Shown: positions 7,141 through 15,379 of the stretch, piece by piece | Position numbering within the stretch: position 1 is the stretch's first letter | How the letters are laid out: every line of letters starts with the position of its first letter | Origin: Tumebacillus amylolyticus | Lineage (GTDB): Bacteria > Bacillota > Bacilli > Tumebacillales > Tumebacillaceae | Direction: 5' to 3' | NCBI RefSeq assembly: GCF_016722965.1 | Contig: NZ_JAEQNB010000001.1 | Span: 847,929-911,928, forward strand | Length of the DNA stretch: 64,000 bases | Translations under genes and position numbers: made by a program | Notes under the pieces: generated by a model | Told to the model about the DNA's origin: nothing | Databases searched by the model: none | Seen by the model: the letters and a program-made list of their open reading frames with translations, nothing else

Positions 7141-8052
7141 ATGTATAACATAAAATCGGTCTCCAAATTGCTCGACATGCCGCCTGTGACGATCCGAGCG
7201 TGGGAGCGGCGGTACAACGTCGTCTCACCGATTCGGTCGGAATCGGGACATCGGCTGTACACGGAACAGGACATCGAAGACCTGCGCTGGTTGAAAGTGC
7301 AGACGGAGGAGAAGGGCGTCAACATCTCGCAAGCGGTGAAGTTGCTGGAGAAGATCCGGGAGCAACGCCAAGGAGTTCCCAAGGAGCCCGAGCACGGCGA
7401 ATTTCGTGTCGGCGAGAGTTACGAGTCCCTTCGCGAGCGGTTGTACGAAGCGTTGACGACGTTTGACGTCGAGCGGGCCAACCAGTTGATGAGCTTGGCG
7501 TTTTCGATGTTTCATTTTGAAGATGTGTTTCACGATGTGCTGGCACCGCTGCTTCATCGGATCGGCGATGAGTGGGAGAATCACAAAGTCACGGTGGCTC
7601 AGGAGCACTTTGCGAGCTTGTTCGTGAAGCAGAAGTTCTCGCAGTTTTTCAACGTGTTCGGAGTGAATCCCGCCATGCCGAAAGTGTTGGCGTTCTGCCC
7701 GTCGGGGGAGCAGCATGAGATCGGGCTGTTGTTGTTCACGCTGTTTTTGCGACGACACGGGGTGGAGGTTATTTATTTAGGAACGAACACGCCCAACGAA
7801 GGGTTGGAGTTGTTGATTGAACGTCACCACATCGAGTATGCGTCCCTGTCGCTGACAGACCCGAAGTTGTTGCCGGGTGTGGAAACGATGATCGCCACCT
7901 TGCAAGGGGTCTTCCCGCAACTCCAATTCGTGCTCGGCGGGCCGGGTTTCCAAGAGGTGAGCGAAGCGTTTCGACCCTTGCTCCTCGGCGGTGAGTTGGG
8001 GACGTGGAACTCTTGGTTCAAATCTCTCGTGAAGCGGGGGGAGAATGCCTAG
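7141..8052 (+). CDS. carH-like: CarH/LitR-type cobalamin-dependent photoreceptor regulator (MerR family)
   Basis: The 303-residue protein has a MerR DNA-binding domain (residues 1-72, YNIKSVSKLLDMPPVTIRAWERRYN). A four-helix B12-cap domain (about 95-175) and a Rossmann B12-binding domain (about 179-290) follow. The cap carries the CarH hallmark W-x9-E-H: Trp145, Glu155, His156. The B12 domain carries E-x-H-x-x-G (Glu190, His192, Gly195), with His192 as the expected lower ligand. Such proteins bind adenosylcobalamin, repress as tetramers in the dark, and fall apart when light breaks the Co-C bond. Unlike Thermus CarH, the residue after the Trp is Glu146, not His. The 160-residue gene downstream starts directly after its stop. 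It lies 4 kb from the B12 operon. Confidence 0.88.
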   Translation: MYNIKSVSKLLDMPPVTIRAWERRYNVVSPIRSESGHRLYTEQDIEDLRWLKVQTEEKGVNISQAVKLLEKIREQRQGVPKEPEHGEFRVGESYESLRERLYEALTTFDVERANQLMSLAFSMFHFEDVFHDVLAPLLHRIGDEWENHKVTVAQEHFASLFVKQKFSQFFNVFGVNPAMPKVLAFCPSGEQHEIGLLLFTLFLRRHGVEVIYLGTNTPNEGLELLIERHHIEYASLSLTDPKLLPGVETMIATLQGVFPQLQFVLGGPGFQEVSEAFRPLLLGGELGTWNSWFKSLVKRGENA

Positions 8053-8535
8053 ATGAAGATCGCAGATGCTGCATTCCGGCAACGCCTCGAAATCCGTCGT
8101 GCGCAGGTTCTCCAAGACCTGCGCACTCTCCAAGCCGGAGCCGATACGGTCACGAGGTTAGAAGAACTCTGGTACACTTGCAAATTCGTCGTCCTCGAAG
8201 GCGACCCGGCGTCGTACTTCCGAATCCGCGAGCTGTTCAACCGCTACCGCAAGCACGAGATGGAGTTTGCCGAGTTAAAAGACGGCGTGTTTCACGCCTT
8301 TTTCACCGCGCTTACCTGTGAGATTGAGGAGACCAATCTCGTCAACTTGCTCACCCACATCTGGGGCTTTCTCAAGAAGCACGTCGACGGAGAAGGAGAC
8401 CGGGCACAGGCGCTCGACCTCATCGGAACGCTCTCGGCGGGCGATCTATCGGTCGTTCCCACCCTGTATGAACACTTGGATTCTCTGCACTTTAAATACG
8501 GAAAAACGAACTTACTTAACCCTAAACTTCAGTAA
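8053..8535 (+). CDS. Uncharacterised helical protein coupled to the CarH-like gene
   Basis: The ATG at 8053 follows the carH-like stop codon immediately, so the two proteins are very likely made together. The 160-residue product is soluble and predicted mostly helical, with a conserved-looking core (LEELWYTCKFVVLEGDP, YRKHEMEFAELKDGVFHAFFTALTCEIEETNLVNLLTHIWGFLKKH). It has no signal peptide or membrane segment and only two Cys. I do not recognise the family. Its position suggests a partner or modulator of the photoreceptor, but nothing in the sequence shows how. A strong terminator follows. Confidence 0.7.
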   Translation: MKIADAAFRQRLEIRRAQVLQDLRTLQAGADTVTRLEELWYTCKFVVLEGDPASYFRIRELFNRYRKHEMEFAELKDGVFHAFFTALTCEIEETNLVNLLTHIWGFLKKHVDGEGDRAQALDLIGTLSAGDLSVVPTLYEHLDSLHFKYGKTNLLNPKLQ

Positions 8536-8543
8536 AAGTCAAA

Positions 8544-8576
8544 AAGAGGTCCCTTTTTTTCAAAGGGGCCTTTTTT
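8544..8576 (+). terminator. Terminator of the carH-like operon
   Basis: GAGGTCCCTTT pairs with AAAGGGGCCTT around a T/C loop and is followed by T6. Confidence 0.8.
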
Positions 8577-8655
8577 GTTGCAGGAAATTGTCGAGAATTG
8601 GCGAATTTTTCGGCTAGAATGGGGTTGTTTCAACAAGATAGAGGAGGACAACAAA

Positions 8656-10167
8656 GTGTGGAAATGGGTGAAAGAACGCTGTTTTTCGGGTCTTGAACAA
8701 ATTGAACGACGCAACAGTTTGTTAATGTTCATCATTTGGTTCAGCTATGCGTTGGGGATTGTGGAAATCGCGATGACGGCACCGAATTCGGTGTTTGACA
8801 TGCCGTATCCGATCTATCTGATCGGTGGGTTTGTGTTGACCGTAACAGGGTCGGTGTTCTCGAATATTAAAAAACTGAGGGATGCATTTAAGTATGTGAT
8901 CATGACTCTGCTCGTGGGGATGGCAGGGCTGTTGTTCTTCCTGTTCAACCACCATGCGCCGATTTTTCAAATCTTGTATTTCATCCTCGGCGTTTCGGTC
9001 CTGTACCTGAACGGCCGAGTGGTTTGGTACACATGGGGGCTCTCGACGCTGTTGACGGTGCTTGGCTACACGGTTGGCAAAGGCATCCTGTTCACGACGA
9101 GCTCGATGAACGACCTGCCGACTCAACTCTTGCTCTTGCTGATCACCACGCTTGCACTGTGGGGCGTGGCATCGATTGGACATACGTTGATGGGTCGCTT
9201 GGCTTTGGAAGCGGAAGCGACGAAGGAACAAGCGGAGGAACTCAAAGTCACGCAGCAATTGATCGTGGAAACGGTGCAAGAATTGCAAGCGAACTTCTCT
9301 CTGCTCCTGCACAACATGACTACCTCGCGCGAATCGTCCGCCGAAATTCGCAACGCGTTCCAAGAAGTCGCCGCCGGCGCGCAATCGCAAGCGGAGAGCA
9401 TGAACCACTCCATGTTTGAATTGCAGTCGATGGAAGTGGCGATGAAGGAACTCGTCGGGCAAGTGCAAGACGCGGCGGTCAACGTCACGGAAAGCCATGC
9501 TCTGTCGCAGGAGAGCCGCCAGACGATCGAGCAGTTCGGCAAGCACATGCGGACGTTGGACGTTGTGATGGCCCAGTCGGTCTCCGTCATTCGCGAGTTG
9601 CGCGAACAAGCCAATCACATCAACGAGATCGTGGAAGCGATTACGGGAATTTCCAACCAGACCTCGTTGCTCGCATTGAATGCAAACATCGAAGCGGCTC
9701 GTGCGGGGGAGCATGGCCGCGGGTTTGCGATCGTCGCGGACGAAGTGCGCAAGTTGGCCGATCAGTCGCAAACGTCGGCGAAGCGCATCCAAGACATTCT
9801 CGCCCGCATCTACGAGCAAGCGGTCACCGTCGAGGAGCAAGTTCTGCGCGGGGAGAGTGTCCAGATCGAGAACGGGACTCGACTCGGGGTCGTCTTGGGT
9901 AACGTCAACAATCTCGGCGAGTTCATCACGTCGATCGATACGTTGATGAAGCAATTGCTGCAACGCCAAACGCAGTTCGCGTCCCAAGCGTTGCAAGTCG
10001 TCGAGGAAGTCACCACCGCTTCCTCCGTCACCGAACAGACGTCGGCCGCGACGCAAGAAGTGCTGGCTTCCGTCGAGGACGAAGCGATGCGTTTGCACGA
10101 ATCGATGAAAGCGCTCGACAACGTACAGAAGCAAGTCGAGCGACTGGCTGAGATTCTCAAACACTAG
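8656..10167 (+). CDS. Methyl-accepting chemotaxis protein without extracellular sensor domain
   Basis: The start is GTG at 8656 with GAGGAGG eight bases upstream, giving 503 residues. The N-terminal third has about six hydrophobic segments (from [19 protein letters not shown] to [17 protein letters not shown]), with short loops instead of a periplasmic-type sensor. A coiled-coil signalling domain follows. Its hairpin tip is the classical MCP sequence around [20 protein letters not shown] and [18 protein letters not shown] (about residues 330-368), where CheA and CheW bind. No HAMP domain is obvious. Such proteins pass membrane-state or intracellular signals to CheA; the ligand is unknown. No other chemotaxis gene is nearby. 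Confidence 0.88.
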   Translation: MWKWVKERCFSGLEQIERRNSLLMFIIWFSYALGIVEIAMTAPNSVFDMPYPIYLIGGFVLTVTGSVFSNIKKLRDAFKYVIMTLLVGMAGLLFFLFNHHAPIFQILYFILGVSVLYLNGRVVWYTWGLSTLLTVLGYTVGKGILFTTSSMNDLPTQLLLLLITTLALWGVASIGHTLMGRLALEAEATKEQAEELKVTQQLIVETVQELQANFSLLLHNMTTSRESSAEIRNAFQEVAAGAQSQAESMNHSMFELQSMEVAMKELVGQVQDAAVNVTESHALSQESRQTIEQFGKHMRTLDVVMAQSVSVIRELREQANHINEIVEAITGISNQTSLLALNANIEAARAGEHGRGFAIVADEVRKLADQSQTSAKRIQDILARIYEQAVTVEEQVLRGESVQIENGTRLGVVLGNVNNLGEFITSIDTLMKQLLQRQTQFASQALQVVEEVTTASSVTEQTSAATQEVLASVEDEAMRLHESMKALDNVQKQVERLAEILKH

Positions 10168-10182
10168 GGGTTTTCACAAAAA

Positions 10183-10221
10183 GAGACCGTGTTCGCCGGG
10201 GGGCGAACACGGTCTTTTTTT
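10183..10221. terminator. Bidirectional terminator
   Basis: A perfect 14-bp stem, AGACCGTGTTCGCC with GGCGAACACGGTCT, is followed by T7. It lies between the convergent chemoreceptor and bluB genes. Confidence 0.9.
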
Positions 10222-10222
10222 C

Positions 10223-10861
10223 TTACCACGTTTCATGGTGGATCAGGGAATCGAAGTTGGTGCGCTTGGCCCAGCCTGACTCTTCGAGGATCGGACGCTT
10301 GGGGTAGTGGTCCGTGTAGCCGAAGGAAAGCAGGGCAACCGGTTCGACGTGCGGCGGGATCGCGAGGATGCGGCGGACGTCGCTTTTTTTGTAAAAAGAG
10401 ACCCAGCCCATCGCGATGCCCTCGGCGTAGGCGGCGAGCCACATGTTCTGGATCGCGCAGGCGACGGAGAGGATGTCGGTCTCGGGGATCGAGTTTCGGC
10501 CGAGCACATGGTCACCGCCTCGTGTCGGATCGCAGGTGATGCAGACGGTCAGCGGCGCTTCGCGCAAGCCTTCGACTTTGAGTTGCAGGAACTTGTCATC
10601 GCGTCCTTCGGCGGCGAAGTGGATGGCGAGTGCCCGGCGTTCTTTGTCGGCGGCGAGGGCGAGGGCTTCCTTTTGACTTGACGACGAGATGAGGATGAAG
10701 TCCCAGGGTTGCATGAAGCCGACGGACGGCGCATGATGTCCGGCGAGCAGGATGCGTTGGACTTTGTCTTCCTCAAGTTCCGTGGGGGAAAATTTGCGAA
10801 TGTCGCGGCGGTTGTGGATCGCTTCGTAAACGGCGGCGCGTTGTTCGGGTGTGAAGTTCAT
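10223..10861 (-). CDS. bluB: 5,6-Dimethylbenzimidazole synthase BluB
   Basis: The 212-residue flavoprotein of the nitroreductase fold matches BluB, which uses O2 to turn reduced FMN into 5,6-dimethylbenzimidazole, the lower ligand of vitamin B12. Diagnostic pieces are RRDIRKF at residues 18-24, HAPSVGFMQPWDF at 43-55, HVLGRNSIPETD, and the later AIQNMWLAAYAEGIAMGWVSFY. Start ATG has AGGAGG ten bases upstream. It lies 1.3 kb from cobT, which uses this product, but on the other strand and without a visible riboswitch. Its presence means this organism can make true cobalamin, at least with oxygen, alongside an oxygen-independent corrin route. Confidence 0.92.
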   Translation of the reverse strand: MNFTPEQRAAVYEAIHNRRDIRKFSPTELEEDKVQRILLAGHHAPSVGFMQPWDFILISSSSQKEALALAADKERRALAIHFAAEGRDDKFLQLKVEGLREAPLTVCITCDPTRGGDHVLGRNSIPETDILSVACAIQNMWLAAYAEGIAMGWVSFYKKSDVRRILAIPPHVEPVALLSFGYTDHYPKRPILEESGWAKRTNFDSLIHHETW

Positions 10862-10913
10862 GGGAATGATACCTCCTGTTCCCTTGATCTTACCAGATTG
10901 TACGCGCGACCCT

Positions 10914-11837
10914 TTACTTTTTGTGCACGGTCAAATTGCCGGAGACCGTTTCGACGTTGACGGCCGTTGCGCCGGAACCGACGGTGCCTTTGTGCTCGTG
11001 GTTGGTATTCGTCATGTTGTTCATGGCAAAGTTGGAGTTGAAATCACCCGACGCGGATTTGTGGTGCAAGTCGAACGACGAATCGTTCGGCAAGTCTACG
11101 TTGACATCGCCGGAAGCGGTGTAGGCGGTAAGCGTTGCGCTCAATTTGTCGTAGTCGAGGTTAATGTTGCCCGACATGACGCGGGTTTTGATTTCTCCGG
11201 TCAGGCCGCCGAGGTTGATGTCGCCGGATGCGCAGTCCGCGCTGATTTTTTTCCCTGTCAAGCGGTGGCCGGTGATGTTGCCCGATGCCGTTTTCAGATC
11301 GAGGGTGGCGGAGGTGTTCTCGACGTTCAAATCACCGGACGCTGTGTCGAGGGCGAGGGTGTCGGATTGGACGTTGGAGACGTCTTGGTTGCCGGAGCCG
11401 GTCGAGGAGAGCAAGGCTTTGGCTTTGAGGTCTTGGAGATGGATGTCGCCCGAGGCGGTGTTCACGGTCAGTCGGTCAAAGTCTCTCTGCGGGATCACGA
11501 CATCGAGAGTTAGGGAATTGGAGCCGAAGTTCCACTGCTGGTCGGGATGGTCGATGAGGATGTGCAGCGTGTCTCCGTTGGTTTGCATCTTGAGACTGTA
11601 CACATCGGAGCGGCCGTAACCGTGAAAATGTGCCGTCGCTTGGGAGTCCGGTCCGGGGGTGACGTTGACGTTGGCGGCGTATCCCTCGATGTCGATGATT
11701 TGGATGCCGGATGTTTCAGTCGATTTGGTTTCCTCGTAGTTCTGGCTGGACATCGTGGGGAGGGCGTAGAAGCCTGCCGCCCCGATGCCAACGACGAGAA
11801 CGCCCAGCAGGGCGAGGTTGCGTTTCCATTCTTTCAT
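10914..11837 (-). CDS. DUF4097 beta-repeat protein, membrane-anchored
   Basis: The start is the ATG at 11837 behind GAGAGGAAG; upstream in-frame codons are not needed. The 307-residue protein has one N-terminal membrane segment (LALLGVLVVGIGAAGFYAL, about residues 8-26). The rest is a right-handed beta-repeat region, with TASGDI, TGSGNQD, TASGDLN, TASGNIT, CASGDINLGG, VMSGNINLD, TASGDVNVD and SASGDFN recurring about every 20-25 residues. This S/T-x-S/A-G-D/N pattern is typical of DUF4097 adhesin-like proteins, often linked to envelope-stress operons. It is presumably extracytoplasmic. No regulator or sigma-factor gene lies beside it, and its function is unknown. Confidence 0.82.
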   Translation of the reverse strand: MKEWKRNLALLGVLVVGIGAAGFYALPTMSSQNYEETKSTETSGIQIIDIEGYAANVNVTPGPDSQATAHFHGYGRSDVYSLKMQTNGDTLHILIDHPDQQWNFGSNSLTLDVVIPQRDFDRLTVNTASGDIHLQDLKAKALLSSTGSGNQDVSNVQSDTLALDTASGDLNVENTSATLDLKTASGNITGHRLTGKKISADCASGDINLGGLTGEIKTRVMSGNINLDYDKLSATLTAYTASGDVNVDLPNDSSFDLHHKSASGDFNSNFAMNNMTNTNHEHKGTVGSGATAVNVETVSGNLTVHKK

Positions 11838-11911
11838 CGCCGATCGCTTCCTCTCAGGGGAGATTGTTGCTGTTATAGACGAGAGGTTGAGGGGGAACCC
11901 TTCAAACTTTT

Positions 11912-11940
11912 TTGACAAAATTTTCGAGGGGGCTTAGAAT
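11912..11940 (+). promoter_or_regulatory. Sigma-A promoter of the cobT riboswitch
   Basis: A perfect TTGACA at 11912-11917 and TAGAAT at 11935-11940 are 17 bases apart, immediately before the riboswitch. Confidence 0.85.
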
Positions 11941-11945
11941 GGGGG

Positions 11946-12110
11946 CACAATAGGTGCCTCGTCTGACGAGGTGAAAAGGGAAGCGTGAGACGCGCGGGCC
12001 CGCCACTGTGGTCGGGGACTGTCCGAAGCCACTGGCCTTTTTTTCGAGGGCTGGGAAGGCGAGGAATTAGGGATGATCCGACGAGCCAGGAAACCTGCCT
12101 ATTGGGGAAG
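11946..12110 (+). promoter_or_regulatory. Cobalamin riboswitch (first copy)
   Basis: The region has the conserved cobalamin-riboswitch order. GGTGCC opens it, then TGAAAAGGGAAG at about 11972-11983, GCCCGCCACTGTG at 11998-12010, GGGCTGGGAAGGCG at about 12049-12062, and the B12 box AGCCAGGAAACCTGCC at 12084-12099. A variable hairpin sits between. Adenosyl- or other cobalamin binding would favour the terminator downstream and turn cobT off. Confidence 0.95.
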
Positions 12111-12131
12111 AACCTTATTTTGGGTCTGGAC

Positions 12132-12166
12132 AATCCAAGCTTCTTTGCGGAGCTTGGATTTTTTTG
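12132..12166 (+). terminator. Riboswitch expression-platform terminator
   Basis: AATCCAAGCT at 12132-12141 pairs with AGCTTGGATT at 12151-12160, followed by T5. It lies between the B12 box and the cobT start, so the switch most likely acts by transcription termination. Confidence 0.88.
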
Positions 12167-12207
12167 CTTGTCCGGGCGAAATTCATTTCGGGGAGAGGAT
12201 GAGAGAG

Positions 12208-13242
12208 ATGTTGAAAACTGTTGAGGTACAAGTACGAGGTCTGGATGTCGAGGTCATGGAAGAGGCGCGCGGTCGGTGGGATCAATTGACGAAACCGTTG
12301 GGCAGTCTCGGAAAATTGGAGGAGATCGGCATCCGGCTTGCAGGTATACAAGGCACGGTGTTGCCGTCCGTTGAACGTCGGGCGGTGGTGGTGATGTGCG
12401 GAGACCACGGGGTGACGGCGGAGGGAGTTTCGGCGTATCCATCGGCCGTTACGGGATTGATGATGCAGAATTTCTCGAACGGGCGAGCGGCGGTGAATGT
12501 GCTGGCGCGGCAGATGGGCGCAGACGTTCATGTCGTGGATATCGGGAGTGCTTGTGAAGACGACATTCCAAACATCGTGCGGGAAAAAGTGAAACCGGGC
12601 ACCGACAATATGGCGGTGGGTCCGGCGATGACGCGCGAAGAAGCGGTGCGTGCTCTGGAAGTGGGCATGGGCTTTGCTCGAAAGTTGAGCTCCGAGGGCG
12701 TGCAGGTGATTGCGCTCGGCGAGATGGGAATTGGGAACACGACTCCGAGCAGCGCGATTGCCTCTGTGCTGACGAGCCACCCTCTGGCCGAATTGGTCGG
12801 GCGCGGGACGGGGATTGAAGAGTCTGTTCTCCCGCACAAGGGCCACGTGATTCAGCGGGCGTTGGAGGTAAACCAACCGAACCCGGACGATGCGGTTGAT
12901 GTGCTGGCGAAAGTCGGCGGTTTGGAAATCGCCGGGCTTGCGGGCGTGGTGTTGGGAGCTGCATCGGAGGGAGTGGCCGTGCTCGTGGACGGGGTGATTG
13001 CAGCGGCGGCGGCGTTGGTTGCGTATCGAGTGGAGCCGAAAGTCGGTCCCTATCTGTTCGCATCGCATCTGTCGCAGGAGCCTGCGCATCGAATTCTCTT
13101 GGAGGCGATGGAGTTGTCGCCGATGTTGCATCTTGAGATGCGTTTGGGCGAGGGAACGGGAGCCGTTCTGGCCATGCCGTTGCTTCAATCGGCAACTCGT
13201 TTGGTGCAGGAGATGGCGACATTTGCAGACTTGGGTCTGTAG
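12208..13242 (+). CDS. cobT: Nicotinate-nucleotide:dimethylbenzimidazole phosphoribosyltransferase CobT
   Basis: The ATG at 12208 has GGGGAGAGG nine bases upstream and gives 344 residues, the normal CobT length. The enzyme moves ribose-phosphate from nicotinate mononucleotide to dimethylbenzimidazole, making alpha-ribazole phosphate for the lower loop of B12. Family features include TKPLGSLGKLEEI, VVVMCGDHGVTAEGVSAYPS, LGEMGIGNTTPSSAI, and the C-terminal LGEGTGAVLAMPLL with Glu315 as the likely general base. It is alone between its own riboswitch and the second one, so it can be controlled apart from the main operon. BluB, the supplier of its base, is encoded upstream. Confidence 0.95.
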   Translation: MLKTVEVQVRGLDVEVMEEARGRWDQLTKPLGSLGKLEEIGIRLAGIQGTVLPSVERRAVVVMCGDHGVTAEGVSAYPSAVTGLMMQNFSNGRAAVNVLARQMGADVHVVDIGSACEDDIPNIVREKVKPGTDNMAVGPAMTREEAVRALEVGMGFARKLSSEGVQVIALGEMGIGNTTPSSAIASVLTSHPLAELVGRGTGIEESVLPHKGHVIQRALEVNQPNPDDAVDVLAKVGGLEIAGLAGVVLGAASEGVAVLVDGVIAAAAALVAYRVEPKVGPYLFASHLSQEPAHRILLEAMELSPMLHLEMRLGEGTGAVLAMPLLQSATRLVQEMATFADLGL

Positions 13243-13268
13243 ACAGCTAGATTTATTTGGTATATAGT
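13240..13268 (+). promoter_or_regulatory. Promoter of the second cobalamin riboswitch
   Basis: TAGACA at 13240-13245 and TATAGT at 13263-13268 are separated by 17 bases. It overlaps the end of cobT, so the long operon has its own promoter. Confidence 0.75.
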
Positions 13269-13304
13269 TTTGGAAGACTTCATAGAATTGAATAACAACA
13301 AACC

Positions 13305-13466
13305 ACAAGGTGCTCGCGAGAGCTGAAAAGGGAAGCCGGTTAGAGTCCGGCACGGTCCCGCCACTGTATGTGAGGAGCGACCTCCAAGTTGCCACTGTAC
13401 CCCGTTTTTGGGGAATGGGAAGGCGGAGGAAGCGTTGATTCACAAGTCAGGAGACCTGCCTCTGTG
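13305..13466 (+). promoter_or_regulatory. Cobalamin riboswitch (second copy)
   Basis: It shows the same conserved order as the first copy. AGGTGC opens it, then GAGAGCTGAAAAGGGAAGCC, GGTTAGAGTCCGGCACGG, CCCGCCACTGTATGTG, GGGAATGGGAAGGCGGAGG, and the B12 box AAGTCAGGAGACCTGCC at 13444-13460. It is a classical AdoCbl-type element and differs from the first copy in its peripheral hairpins, so it is not a recent tandem duplicate. Confidence 0.95.
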
Positions 13467-13572
13467 TGTATGTCCATCACTTCTTACGGGAGATAGGAGG
13501 TATGGCGGTCACGTGACTTTTGGTTGTTCGTGCGCAGGCTTTGGTGCTGTGTGCGGATGTAGAGAGGATAAC

Positions 13573-13607
13573 GGAGGCGCCTTCCTATCGGGGAAGGCGC
13601 CTTTTTT
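13573..13607 (+). terminator. Riboswitch expression-platform terminator of the main B12 operon
   Basis: AGGCGCCTTCC at 13573-13583 pairs with GGAAGGCGCCT at 13590-13600, followed by T7, 40 bases before the cbiH start. Confidence 0.9.
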
Positions 13608-13646
13608 TGTTGCGTTGGTTTGGTTTTTTTGGAGAGGAGAGACGGG

Positions 13647-15362
13647 ATGACGACGAGAGGGAAGTTGCTGGTTATCGGTTTTGGGCCGGGGAGTTTCGAT
13701 CATATCACCGACCGGGCACGGACGGCGATTCAGGAGTCGGATGTGATCATCGGGTACAACACGTACGTCGATTTGATTCGCGGGCTGTTGACCCATCAAG
13801 AAATTGTGCGCACGGGGATGACGGAGGAAGTCTCTCGGGCGATTGAAGCGGTTCGCCAAGCCGAGTTGGGGAAAAAAGTCGCGGTGATCTCTTCGGGAGA
13901 TGCCGGGGTGTACGGGATGGCCGGGTTGGTGTATGAAGTGTTGATCGAGCAGGGCTGGACGGAAGCGACAGGTGTGGAGGTTGAGGTCATTCCGGGGATT
14001 TCGGCGATCAACTCCTGCGCGTCGTTGCTGGGAGCGCCGGTGATGCACGATGCGTGTACGATTTCGCTGAGCGACCATCTGACTCCGTGGGAAGTGATTG
14101 CAAAACGAGTGGAGGCCGCCGGGATGGGGGACTTCATCGTGGCGTTGTACAATCCGCGGTCGGGTCGCAGAACGCGGCAGATCGTGGAGACGCAACGGAT
14201 TCTGTTGAAGTACCGTCCGGCCGAGACGCCGGTGGGCTTGGTGAAAAGTGCGTATCGTGCGAGTCAGCAAGTGGTGCTGACGACGCTCGGCGAGATGTTG
14301 GAGCATGACATCGGGATGCTGACGACGGTCATCATCGGGAACACGAGTACGAAAGTGTACGACGGCAAGATGATTACTCCACGGGGTTATCAGCGGAAGT
14401 ACACGCTGGATCGCGCCGAGCAGCCGATTCGCATGAACGAGCGGTTGAAAGAAGAGCACGAGCCGTGGGCGTTGCACGGCGGGGTTTCGGAGGTGCGCGG
14501 GAACAAGCAGGCGGAGAGCATTGTGACTGCGGGTGTTGCAATGACCTCGGGAGTTGCAGTGCCTTCGAGCGCGGTGGCTTTGGCAGAAGCTCCGGTTTCG
14601 CGGAGCTCGGCAGCTTTGGCGATGGAGGCTGTGTCGCTTTTGGTGAATCGCGGGGTCTTGGAGACGTCTGTGGTGGAGCGCGACGCACGCGTGCAAGGGG
14701 CGCTTTTTTCCCAGCCGTTGATCTTGGAAATTGCGGTGTCGCCGGGCGTCGGCAACAAAAAACTGACGCCTAAGCAAATGGCAGTGATGTTAGACGTGGT
14801 CGGGGAGGACGGCGAAGTCGAGTACACCCCGCACCATTACGTGATTCTGCGCGTGCCGACCCGCGACCCGGAGTTCGTCTCCGAAGTACTGACCCACGCC
14901 GGCATGATCGTCCAACCCATCGGCGACGTCGTCCAACTTAAAGCCTGCGACTTCTGCAACTTGGAAAAAACGGAGTCCCTCCCGCAAGCGGAAGAACTCC
15001 TGCAACGCTTCGGCGGCCTCTCCGTGCCCAAAGAGCTGAAAATCGGCTTCGCAGGTTGCGGCATGGCCTGCTACGGTTCGGTCAACGAAGACATCGCGAT
15101 GGTCTACCGCCGAGGCAAGTTCGACCTCTTTCTCGGAGGCAAAGCGATCGGACGCAACGCCCACCCGGCGCAACGAGTGGCAGAAGGCTTGGAACCGTCC
15201 GAACTGCTCTCCGCCGTCGAAGAGATTCTCGCCACGTACAAAGCCAAGGGACATCCCGACGAGCGCTTCCATAAATTCTTCAAACGGGTCGGTGACGTCG
15301 CAGGCTTCCACCACGAAGACTACCAAGCACCGCTCGTCATCGAATCCATCTGCGGAGATTGA
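13647..15362 (+). CDS. cbiH: Cobalt-factor III methyltransferase with C-terminal Fe-S domain (CbiH60 type)
   Basis: The ATG at 13647 follows GGAGAGGAG; the protein has 571 residues, about twice a plain CbiH/CobJ. Residues 1-255 are a class III SAM methyltransferase (VIGFGPGSFDHIT, ISSGDAGVYGMAG, EVIPGISAINSCASLLGAP) that methylates C17 and contracts the corrin ring. Residues about 280-345 are an Ala/Ser/Val-rich linker. The rest resembles half a nitrite/sulfite reductase repeat with LKACDFCNL and GFAGCGMACYG, four or five Cys that can hold a 4Fe-4S cluster. This matches CbiH60 of B. megaterium. It is the first gene behind the second riboswitch. Confidence 0.92.
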   Translation: MTTRGKLLVIGFGPGSFDHITDRARTAIQESDVIIGYNTYVDLIRGLLTHQEIVRTGMTEEVSRAIEAVRQAELGKKVAVISSGDAGVYGMAGLVYEVLIEQGWTEATGVEVEVIPGISAINSCASLLGAPVMHDACTISLSDHLTPWEVIAKRVEAAGMGDFIVALYNPRSGRRTRQIVETQRILLKYRPAETPVGLVKSAYRASQQVVLTTLGEMLEHDIGMLTTVIIGNTSTKVYDGKMITPRGYQRKYTLDRAEQPIRMNERLKEEHEPWALHGGVSEVRGNKQAESIVTAGVAMTSGVAVPSSAVALAEAPVSRSSAALAMEAVSLLVNRGVLETSVVERDARVQGALFSQPLILEIAVSPGVGNKKLTPKQMAVMLDVVGEDGEVEYTPHHYVILRVPTRDPEFVSEVLTHAGMIVQPIGDVVQLKACDFCNLEKTESLPQAEELLQRFGGLSVPKELKIGFAGCGMACYGSVNEDIAMVYRRGKFDLFLGGKAIGRNAHPAQRVAEGLEPSELLSAVEEILATYKAKGHPDERFHKFFKRVGDVAGFHHEDYQAPLVIESICGD

Positions 15363-15379
15363 GAAAGGGGACGGACTTC

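Noticed and set aside
12073-12207. An N-terminal extension of CobT reading back into the riboswitch
   Set aside because: The upstream frame covers the B12 box and terminator, has no ribosome site, and the ATG at 12208 gives the normal CobT length.
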